Positions 27,701 to 39,400 of a stretch of DNA of 64,000 nucleotides are shown here, piece by piece; positions within the stretch are counted from its first letter, which is position 1, and each line of letters begins with the position of its first letter. Made by a program: the position numbers and the translations under genes. Location of the stretch: the NCBI GenBank assembly GCA_004335835.1, contig RWJK01001587.1, positions 1-64,000 of the forward strand, read 5' to 3'. The notes beneath the pieces were generated by a model. The model worked only from the letters and a program-made list of their open reading frames with translations. It was not told the origin of the DNA and did not search any database. Source of the stretch: Scenedesmus sp. ARA3. Lineage: Eukaryota; Chlorophyta; Chlorophyceae; Sphaeropleales; Scenedesmaceae.

Positions 27701-30700
27701 AGTTAAGGCGGAAGAAGGCGCGTGTGGCCAGGGGCGGCGCCCCTGGGCTCCACGCCCTCTACCTGGTATGTATATGCAGAAGCACGCCAAGCAAGCTTGC
27801 AGCAGTGCATCCCTCAGCAGCTGCAGATTGTTGTAGCGTGTTCTGATGGCGCATATCGACATGCACAAGACAACTATTATAGCAACTTACCTGCCGGAAT
27901 GCTGCCGCTGAGCATGTTTTCTGCCAGGTTGATGTACTGCAGCTGCAAGTATGACCCTGCTGCTGGGTCCAGCCAGGCAGGTGGCAGCCAGCCTGCGAGC
28001 TTGTTCTGGGCCAGATCAAGGAACTGCAGGTTGCTGGTGCCCCATCCTGCAGGCAAGCATGACAAGTGTCAACAACTATGTTATGTTTATGAGGCAGGTC
28101 AATCGTGATAAGGTCCAGTGCAGCTGCCAGCCAGGATACAGAAGCATGCAAGCTGCATTTGCCACCCTTGTTACCACCCAGCTGACTTTCCCTGTGCAGG
28201 TGCACTTCTTGCATGCACAAACGGACCATGACTGCTGGCCAATCATTGCGTTGCGTGCAGCTGAAAGAACCAGCAGCCAGTGTAACTGCCTAGCAAGCAT
28301 GCTTCATTCAAACACCTCTCACCTGCAGGCAGTGTGCCATTCAGTGCATTGCCCCGCAGCACCAGCACCTTCACTGTCTTTGCATAATTCGCAAAGTAGT
28401 CGCTCTCAGGCACCTCGCTCAGCTGGTTGTAGCTCACATCAACCGTATCTAACACAGGCAGCCAAGCAAAGCTCTGTGGCAAGCCTCCAGTAAAGCTATT
28501 GTGCTGCAGCAGCAGCTGCTGCAGGAAAGGTAGGCTTTGCCAGCTGGGTAGAGGACCAGAGAGGCCGCAGGAGGTGCATAGAAGAGATTGGAGGCGGCTC
28601 AGGCATTGCATACCAGCGCTGCATTGGCCCCACTCTGCTGGGAGGCCGCCCTGCACAGCAGCACACAGCGTAACACAAGTGGTGTCATATAACTGGCTCT
28701 TGAGTGTCTGGGAGTGTTGTGCGCCATTTGCTTTGGCAAGCACCTGGCACTTTGCTTGCATCTTTTAAAGACAATGCATTGAGCTATGAGTTGCTGCAAG
28801 TATATGAGCACACCATAGTGATTAGAGTGGCGCAACAACTCACCGCGAACGTGTCAAAGCTCAGGTCAAGCTTTTGCAGCTCCCCCAGCCCCCGCATCTC
28901 AGCAGGCAGCGGCCCCATCAAAACCCCTACCCCCTTCAGCCCTGAACCCCAAATGTGACAACTCACCGCAAACGTGTTGAAGCTCAGATCAAGCTTCTGT
29001 AGCTCAGTCAGCCCCCGCAGCTCAGCAGGCAGCGGTCCAGTCAGCATATTCCTGCTGAGATTCAACTCCCTCAAGCCTGCCAGTGTCCCATTGGCCACAA
29101 AAGCCCCCGGAGTCGCTCCAGACAGCTTGTTGCGGGACAGATCGAGCGCTTTGAGGCTCCGCAGCATCGCAAACTCCTGCGGCAAGTTTCCTGCAAGACC
29201 CATGTCAGGCCAGCGCAGCTCTGCAATGTATCCTTCAGGGCTGCAGCTAACCCAGGACCAGCCAGGCGAGCCACAAGGCATTGCAAATGGACCATCCCAA
29301 GATGTGAGGAATGCAGGATGGCCTAATGCTGCTTTGATGGCACGGAGGGTGTCGCTGTCAGCTGTGTTGTTGGGTTGCTGGAAAGGAGAGGGCTGGGGGG
29401 TGTAAACAGAGGGTAGGGTGGTGGTGTTGGGGAGGGTTTGTGGTGTGCAGTTGGCTGGCTGCTGGCGGTCAGTGAGAGGAGGGCCAAAGTTGGTGCAGTT
29501 GTATCCTGCAAGGAAACACATACAACGCGGGTGAGGGCCAGTACAACAAGACCTGTGTGGCCACTGAGAACTGTATGTCTGCTGTGAAGTACACACCGTA
29601 ATAGCCAGGGCTACTGCTTTGCATATCAGGTGCTGCAGTACAAATCCAAGCAGTTGACGGTCATACACTGTGTGTGTTGTGCCTGTACACAGCAATCACA
29701 GCAGCTGCCTCACCTAGCCTGGTTCCAGTGGAGTCGAGGCAGAGTGAGCCCAAGCACACATGTGCAGGTTGAGCCCACAGGTGCAGGGTGTAGAGCAGCA
29801 CTAAAACAGTTCACCCTAGTGATGTGCAGCGGCAGCAGTCACAGCAGCTGGCATTGCTCACCTAGCCTGGTTCCAGTGGAGTCCAAACACAGTGAGCCCA
29901 AGCCACTGGCAGCCACAGGGTGCCTCCCACACACATTGTTACTGCCCCACACAGTAAACGCTGTAACATTGACAAAGCCAGTGTGCCAGGCAGCAGGGAT
30001 GTCCCCACTGATGCGAGTCCTGTGCAGGTACAGCTGCTGCAAGGTGCTGCGCAGCCTGCTGTTGGCACTGGCATCACCCCAGATAGGCGGTAGACTACCT
30101 TGCACATTAGTGTTAGCAAGGGACAGCACGCGTAGCTGCAGCTGTGCCCAGCTGGCAGGCAGAGAGCCAGACAACCCAAAGTTGTTGTCCAGAAGCAGCA
30201 CACTTAGCTTTGGCATGCTGCCATTGCCAAACGGCAACGCATCCAGATTCCCTGAAAGACCTGCATTTACTGCTCTAAACTGCTCCAATGCACCCATCAT
30301 ACCCCAGGCGGAAGGAATGGACCTGCTGCCACCTCCACCTCCGCTGCTGCTGCTGCTGCTGCCGCTGCTGCTAATGCAGCTGATGTCCAAGGTTTTGAGG
30401 TGTGACAGCCACTGCCAAGAGGCAGGGAGGCTTGGCCCGCACAGGTTGCTGCTGGATATGTCCAGAGTTTCCAGGCTTGAAAGCTGGCTAAGTTCATAGG
30501 GAGGGGAGTTCTGTGTGGCGGCCCAGTCTTGGTAGAGCATCTGCATGTACAGCAGACAGCATGCATTCTCTTTCAGGTGCAGTTCAAACTATGGTCTTGT
30601 CTGCTCAAAAACGGGCATGGGTAAACACGGCAGCATTCAATAACACCGCCATCATACACAGATACAGCCTAGGCGCACTGCTGCTGCAATGAAATAGCGC

Positions 30701-33700
30701 GCATGCATGCTGCTGTTGGCGACAAGGCAGCATCGTCTCATCACCCGCAGCTTACCGGCAGCTCTAAGACACGAAGTGCCGTCAAGTTTGCGAGCGGCTG
30801 CCAGTTGACTGGCCCATGGTTGAACAGCTGCATGCCTTTGAGCCTCAAGCCCACAACTCGGCCGCTGCCATCACACTCCACTCCCACCCAACCCCATGTG
30901 CATGCATTGCTGCCTGTCCAGCCTTGCAACGGTCCAGATACCATGTTAGTAACGGTTGCTTTCCACGCTAGCAGCGCTGCTGTATCAGGTGTGGGGGCTG
31001 GCACTTGAGTGGTGTCACACTGTGCGGCAGCAGGCTGTGGGGAGCAGGAGGATGTGGTGTTTACTGGCAGCTGCGTAGAGCAGTCCAGCCCTGCAGTGCA
31101 GTTTTGAAAAGCACGTGTTATATGGTTGACTTGTGATAGGCTTTGCACTAGGCAAAAAATGGCGGTCGGGAGCAGGAGGTTGTGGAGTTTACTGGCTGCT
31201 GCGTGGAGCAGTCCAGCCCTGCAACATGAAATCGGACAGCAGCACAGGTCACCTTCTGACTGAATTCCTGGTGTCGACTCTGTTTCGATGTGATAACCAG
31301 GCTCCGCACATGACATGCATAAGCACAATTTCCCTTTTTGTTGCTGCTGCTGCTTGCATGCCGTACACCCTGGATCTGCACCCGGCTGCAACGATCACAC
31401 ACCTATGCTTGTGTTGGCTCGGTTGAAGCAGCGCGTCCCGCTCGGCAGCGCCCCACACACCCCTGGGTTGTTGTGAAGGCTCCAGCACCACAGACTTGGC
31501 TTTGCTCCAAATGCAGCCGGCACAGAACCAGTCAGCGCATTGTGATCCATGTACAGCTGCTGCAGAGTGTTGGGTAGGAAGTCTGGGATGGGGCCTGTGA
31601 AGTTGTTGAAACTGGCATCTAGCAGCTGCAGGGCGATGAAGCTCCCCCAGCCTGCGGCAACAGATGAATGTTGGGAGCAGCACCGCCATTTGTGTGAAGT
31701 AGTGATGGAGTTGGGGACTGGGTGATATGTACGCGCTATGAACCGTGCACTTTTCGACATGCCAGTGGCTGGTGGTGGTTGGTGCCTTGTCATTGCAAAC
31801 AACTGCACCCAGTAGATGCCCGCCAAGCATACCAAACACATTTGCAGCAGCAGCAGAAGTCATGCAAGTAGTGTTCTATAGCTCGCTGTCACGGCAAGAA
31901 AACCTTTGAGCTTTGCTGCGTAAGAGACTCACTTGTGGGTACAGGTCCAGTCAAGTTGTTGCGTGCCACCCGCAGTGTGCTCAGTCCATCCAGACTGCAG
32001 TGCGGAGTGCCAGAAAACGCCCCTGTAAGCTGATTCTCACTGACATCAAAGTGCCGCAGAGGCAGCCATCCTTCCATGGAAGCTGGCACAGCTCCAGTAA
32101 ATGCATTGCCCCAGACATCAAAATGCTCCAAAATGCCATTGCAGGCAATGGCATCGCCCCAGTTTGGCAAGGGACCTGACAGCCCGCATTCGGCACAGGA
32201 GAAGGAGCGTAAAGAGCTCATAGCTGGAGTGGACATGACGCCCCAGTCCGCGGGCAGTCCTCCCTGCACACATGTTGAAGCGCATTGGCGGAGGAGGCGA
32301 GAAAACAGGAGATACATCACCAACAGCTCGGACCATGACACACACATGCACTTGCATGAGGACCAATGACAGCAGGAGACCTGGACCCGGATCCCATGAG
32401 ACGTGCTGCGCAGCAGGAAACATGCTGACCATAATGACAAGCGAGCAGCTGTGCGATTGAACTTCGCAGCGCAGATGTTGTGCAGCTCACAATGAAGCTG
32501 TTATACGAGAGGCTGAGAGGCTGAACATTACAAGATGACACATACATGATGCTAAGCAGCACATACATGAGGTGTAGCAACATCCTCTCCGCATTGCTGT
32601 AGGCCGTGTGACTGACGAATGCAGCACTGCAGCACAGCAAACAGCTCACGTTGCAGCCGTTGCAGCAACATGCTTTCTACGTTGCAATAGGCTGTGAGGC
32701 TGATGCATCCAGCAATGCAGCACAGCCGGGCAGCTCACATTGAAGGCGTTGTATGAGAGGCTGAGCTTTTGCATGCTGGTCATGTTGCTCCAGGCAATGG
32801 GAAGCCCGCCACTGAGCCAGTTGACAGACAGGTCCAGAGAAACCAAGCCAGACAGGCCAGACCACTGCACAGCGGAAGAGACAGCAGGAAACAGGGATGA
32901 GGAGTGAGCAGATATGAACCAACACCATTTCATATATGGAGCAGCTGCCCACTGAGCCAGTTGACAGACAGGTCCAGGGCAGTTAGACCAGCCAGGCCTG
33001 ACCACTGCAGAGCGGAAGAGACAGCAGGAAACAGGGATCAGGAGTGAGCAGACATGAACCAACATCATGACATATTTGGAGCAGCTGCCCAGTGAGCCAG
33101 TTTGCAGACAGGTCCAGAGCAGTCAGCCCAGCTAGGCCAGACCACTGCAGAGCAGAAGCGATAGCAGGAAACAGGGATCAGGAGTGAGCAGATATGAACC
33201 AACACCATGACATATGTGGAGCAGCTGCCCAGTGAGCCAGTTTGCAGACATGTCCAGGGCAGCTAGCCCAGCCAGGCCAGACCACTGCAGAGCGGCATCA
33301 GCAGATAGGAAACAGCAGGCAGCATGCACAGCATGCCGTTACGTCCTTAACACCCAAACTGCTGAACATATCTTCAAGCAGGATCTCAGCCGGTGTGCAT
33401 GCAATGACAAGGGCGGCTTATTGTACACTTATGCACGTGGTGTCGAAAAGCAGCACTGGCACAAGGCAGCAATCTTCTGCATCGGCCTTGTTTTGCCCTG
33501 CACTATTTGCAAACGCATCACAACATGACCCTGCCACACACCTCAGGCGGCAAGCTGCCAGCAATGTTGTTGTTGTTCAGCAGCAGCACTTTCAAGCCAC
33601 CCATTGACGCTGCCCACTCCGGCCTCAGGACCCCAGTGAGATCGTTGTAGCTGGCATCAAACTCTTGCAAGGCATTGGCGCTGCTGTTGTATGCCGGCAG

Positions 33701-36436
33701 CGTCCCTGACAGCTTGTTGTTGTTGATCAGCAAGCGCTGAAGAATAGGTGGCAGCATCGCTGGCAAGGATCCATTGAGTGCATTGTGATGCAGCTCGAGC
33801 TCTTGCAGGGCAGTCAGGTTGCTGATGTCTGGAAGGGGCCCTGTTAGGTTGGCAACGCTGAGCTTGAGGGACTGCAGGCGGGTGAGGATGCTGAGGCCTG
33901 CGGGAAGCGTGCCTGCACAGGCATCAATAAAATGGACATAACACAACTGAGCATATGAGGTGAAGGTGTGTCACACATATGAGGTGAAAGTGTGTCACAC
34001 ATATGAGGTGAAGGTGTGTCACACATATGAGGTGAAGGTGTGTCACACATATGAGGTGAAGGTGTGTCACACATATGAGGTGAAGGTGTGTCACACATAT
34101 GAGGTGAAGGTGTGTCACACATATGAGGTGAAGGTGTGTCACACATATGAGGTGAAGGTGTGTCACACATATGAGGTGAAGGTGTGTCACATGATCTTCC
34201 AGGGCTGGACAGAAGGAGTGTATCAGCTGTCAGGACAACATATGGCCTACCGCCATGCGCTATGCACTGCTTAAAGTCAAATCTTGAGAAGCAGTGCAGC
34301 AGGTGTGTGAGCGCATGTATTGCAGCATCACCTGCACAAACACACAGCTGCATGATTCCACTGTGCATCATCATTGACAGCTGGCCCGCACTCACTTAGC
34401 TGCAAGGATTGGCCCTCTGCACGAAGCAGCTCCAAGTACTGCAGCTGCACGACCTCAGGCACCAGCCTTAGCTTGTCAACTGGTATCTTCCCTTTCACCA
34501 CCAGCGCCGTTACGTCCAGCGCTGTCACGCGCATCTGCAAGTTGCCATCAACATCAACCTCCTTGCAAGCAAAGCCATGCTCTGCCAGAAATGCCACTGC
34601 TGCAGCCTCACTCCCTCCAGCTGCCATGTTGAAAGCAGCAGCAAAGAAGCTGCAGGGTGAAGCGTAAGGCCAGATCTTATCTGTGAGGCCCAATGCAATG
34701 CTGATGTCATCTAACGCCCTGCCGTCAGGCGTCCAGCCGCTTGAGTATTGTAAGGTGGAGTTGGTGGGTGTGCCACCGTCCGGTGCACAGTCAGGCTGCG
34801 AGAGGGAGGGAATTCTGCATGTTACATCCACTTTGCCATTTGTGGAGGTCTGGGCTGGTTGGGTATTGTCAGCGCACAGCTTGCCTGCAGGTGCAGAAGA
34901 ACCGCAAGCCGGTCAAACCATGTCGTCACTTTGACCGATGCGCACAACTTGCTGTACAACATGTCGAAGACCGCACTGCACCTCTGAATTGTACAGTACA
35001 GCCGCAAGAAGCATTGAATCAAGGTTTTGCACAGCTACTGTCCCAAATGCAATACCCCACACTCACCCAGGTTTGTGTTGCGGGTGTCAAAGCAAGGGAG
35101 GTTCTGCGGTACTGCACCGCACAGCCCCGGGCTGTTCATCAGCCGCAGGCACTTCAGCTGCTGTAGGTCTGCATAAGAGGCTGGGATCTCCCCAGTAAAG
35201 GCGTTGCCATCTAGCCGAACCTGCTGCAGCATTTCTGCTGCGCTGCTGCTGTTGATGAAGTCTGGCAGGGGCCCGGAGAGACCACTGCTGGATGCTTGGA
35301 GGATTGTGAGGGGTGCGCTCAGCAGTGCTGCAGCAGTAGAACAAAGCGCACGTGAACAACATTGTTTACTCCATTGGTAATATACAACATTGTAAGGGCG
35401 CACGGCTTGACACAAACTCATATTGGACACGTGCTGATGTCTTTCCCACAAACTATGTTCTGTTTCTCCGGCATGCACCTACCTGGTGGGAAGAATCCAT
35501 TGAAGCTTACATTACTGAGCTTCAGAACAGTCAAGCTGCCCAGCGCTGCCCAATCAATGCCCTGCCAGCTTCCAGTCAATCCAGGGTTGTTACTCAGATC
35601 CAGCTGCTCTAGCTTGCTTGAAAACACAGCAGTGGGGCTCCCAGTCAGTGCATTGCTGCTGAGATCCAGGTGTGTGAGGTTGACCAGGTTCCAGGGGTTA
35701 GGCAACGCAGAGCTCAAGCCACATTTGGACAAGTGCAGCTGGACCATTGACTCCTGCCAGTGTACGCTGCTGCCCCACTGGCCAGGGATTGTGCCCTGCA
35801 TAGGAAGAGGTCAGGCATTGCAGCCATTGGCAGAGGAATTTAGCGGGGCCCAGTCATTTCAAGTAACACTACCAGCAACAGACCGGAAGCATGCTGTGTG
35901 CGCACATCGGCATCAACAGCAGATGTCACTGGCGCATCAGCTCGTGCAGGCAACAGTTTGAACATATTGTTACCCCACTCACCAGGTTTGTTGCGCCAGG
36001 CAGGCGCAGCTCTTTGAGGTATGGCATCCACGCCGGCCAGCTGGCACTCAGCTGCCCAGTCACACCAGGGCTGCCGCTCAGATCCAGATCTTCCAGCATC
36101 CAGCTGCTCGACATGTCCAAGGTTGCCAGATCAGCTCCAATGTTAGCGCCTGGGATCCTGAACACGATCAGAGCTGTGAGCGTGCTGAAAAAGTCGGGTG
36201 CTAGCTGGCAGGGCGTAGGCGAGCAGAGAGGTGTGGAAAGAGTGAGAAAGGACAGATCCACATGTGTTATGCGGCCTGTGGCTGCATCACAAGTGACACC
36301 TTGCCAGGTGACAGCTGGGCAAAGGGATGCATCGGCTGGTGCTGGTGCTGGTGCTGGGAAAGGGGCTGGGCTGGGGGCTGGAGATGAAGCAGGGGCTGGG
36401 GCCGGGACTTGCGATGTGTCTAGAGGCATGTTGGCT

Positions 36437-36483
<47 letters not shown>

Positions 36484-39400
36484 GGACAGCACAGCAGCAA
36501 AGTGCAAGTGTCAAAACAAGCTGTGCAAGAGTGTAGGCCAGGCAAAGGTCTGAAAACTGGTGACAGAACCCTGTGCCCCAGATCATCTGCTGCTGCTGAT
36601 AGCAAGCAGGTGTTGCGAGCAGAACAGGTTTTGGGAAGAGCTGTGTGCGTATACGAGAGAGGATAGTTACATGTGGGTCCTGGCACCATCTTGGATGGTA
36701 TGAGCCACAACAGGTTGAACACAGGTCTGAGACCAGAAAAGGAAAGTGAGCACCGTAAAACACACTGCACACCCTTGAGCACCAAATCTCTAGAGTTATA
36801 TCCAGAGACGTCTTACTGCGGTGCGCAACGGCACCCCACCTCACCGGCAGCTTGCTCTAAGTGCAAACCACACCAACGATAGCATGTTGTCGCAAGTCAA
36901 TAGATAGTATATGCGTTTTACCTGGGTTCCAGCCAGGCAGGGGGCTGCTGGCAGTCCAGGTGGCTTGCCAGTCAAGCAGTGCTTGCCACTCATCGGTGGG
37001 GTCAGAGCGGCAGACGCTGTTGTCACTGGTGTCGATGGGCGCTTGCGCTGCAGGCAGCAGAGCAGCATGCTGCTGAGTCAAAACAGCAAGCAATTGAGTT
37101 GATGACTGACACTGCAACGACTGACAGCGACGACAAGCACGGTTACATGAACAACAGCAGACAGGATAGATAGTGTGCTTGTTGACAGGCAAGCTTTCGA
37201 CACAACAGAGACAACAGGACAGTATGATACTGTCTTGACATATTCACAAGGCATGATGTGCGCTGTTTGAGCAAGACACGCAGGAACAAGTCACAGGTTC
37301 TCACGGAGTTGGGTGTTATTGGAGGCTTCCAGAGTACATGGCAGATGGGGCCAGCCATATTGTCCAATGCCCAGGCTGATCTGGGTGTCATCAATGTACC
37401 TGCACAAGGACACCGCACATGTTCAATGCTTTCAAACAGTCATTCACCCAGATCCGACACACAAACTTTAAAAACGTGACATGGGTGAAAGGTGGTAGAC
37501 CTAATCCTAAACTGTCATGCCTCCAGCCGCACGCGTGCACAGCTGTGTCTGCAGCATATGCTCTGCATCATCCGTTTGATGCAAAAGCACAACATGCATA
37601 TCACATTGAAACTCACAGCTCCCACAGCCGCATTCGCCCTGTCCAATAAACATCTCCTTCTGCTGCAGCTGCTGCATATGCTCTGCGCCGCATTCATCCC
37701 ACCACCAACTTCATGCCATAAAAAAACAAATACAATATAATATACATGGTACATCACAACTCACAGCTCCCACAGCCGCATTTGCCCAAAGAAGACTTCC
37801 ATGTCTGTGAAAGACAGCTCAGGATTGTCCCCGATATCCAGCACGCGCAGCCTGTTGATCAACCCTGTGTCTTGTGTCATGTTGCTCCAGATGGCGAGCT
37901 CTGTACTGGTTGCTGCAGTGAGGTTGCAGCCCCGCGCCTGCAACAGCAAGTGAAGCAAAACAGAGGATACTTGGTGGTCTGGTCATAAGTTCTGTGCATA
38001 CAACGAATGTGCAAGCCTCAGTAGCATATTGTGGTCGTGTGGGGAGAGCGCGGTACTAGAACACCAGCTGTTTGGACTGTAACGTTGCTGCCACATGCGA
38101 AACATCTCTGCAAAACAGCAAGCTGCAATGCAAGCCAGCTGCCAGACCATCCCACCCTGAGCACACTCAAGCTGAGTGTCTCCCACTCAGCCGGCAGCAC
38201 ATTGGTGGGGTTGCCGAGCCAGTTGAAAGGCAGTCCAAGGTTGTCAAGCGCAAACAGCCGGTTGCCGCTGATGTCCACGTAAGCCAGCTGCTGCCAAGCA
38301 GCGTAGCTGGCATCTGCTGCCATCACCCACTTGCAGTCCTGGCAGATGAAGGCCCGTAGGCTGCTCATGCCAGGGGCAGTGAACCAGGCCTGAGGCAGAG
38401 GATCTGCCAGCAGCAGCAGCAGCAGCAGCAGGCGGCATAAAGCATGGGTACCAATTGTTGTTGACAGGCACAGCAGCATGAGTGAGGGGTGGGAGACACG
38501 TCACACTGCCAGCAATGCAAAAGGAAGCAGCACCAGGATGACCAAATGTACTGCACCACTTGTTGCTGTCACAAAATGCATGTTCATTGCTAGTCCCCCT
38601 GTGCCAGCGCACAAGGCTGTAACGCCTGCCAAACACGCAACAGGTCCAGCCACTTGAAGTTGGCCACATTGCCCCAGCTGCTTATTGAACAACAAATAGC
38701 CCAACAGAACATCAGCTTCTCACACCTGTGATCAGGGCTGTGTATCCAGTTGAACCAGAAAGATCCAGCCACCTTAGGCTCGTCAGGTTGCCCCAGCTAG
38801 CTGGCCAGCTGCCAGTTAGCTTTGGCTGCCAGCGTGTGCGTGCCAGCTCAATGCGCTCGATGGCTGCCATGCTGCCCCAAGCATCTGGTAGGGTGCCTGT
38901 GCAGGGACAGGAAAGAGTGGAAAGTGGGAAGTGTTCAGTGTTTCTGCAGGATGTGTAGTACGGGTGACCTCAGTGCGTTTAATGGCTGCCATGCTGCTCC
39001 AAGCGTCTGGCAGGGTGCGTTTGCAGGGACAGAGCAAAGTGGAGGGTGTTAGAGTATTGTCACAGGATGTGTGGTATGTGCTAGCTCAATGCGCTCAATG
39101 GCTGCCATGCTGCCCCAAGCGTCTGGCAGGGTGCCTGTGGAAGAACAAAGCGATAATGGTTTTATGTTGTGCAGCATGTCAGGCAGCATGTAAGTGCTGG
39201 ACTGCATGTAGCAACTCCACCAGATCTGGCTGGCTGATTATTTGCTGTGAATCTACCTCCAGTGATGCCACCCACCTGATAGCCTTGTGTTAGAGGCTTG
39301 TATGGTTGTGAGGTAGCTGAGCCCTCCCAAGCAGCCAGGCAGCGTCCCTGTTGGAACAGCAGTGCATGCGCAGCCAATCACAGTTCAAAGTTGTTATTAC

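Noticed and set aside
33924..34395. Repeat protein of CDTPSPHM units
   Set aside because: It arises from the 24-bp minisatellite; both strands are open because the unit length is a multiple of three.
36287..36844. Minus-strand polyCys frame after SDLCLAYTLAQLVLTL
   Set aside because: It reads an intron of module 2 in the wrong frame through a CTG tract; the real exon uses the frame with CPAVTWQGVTC.
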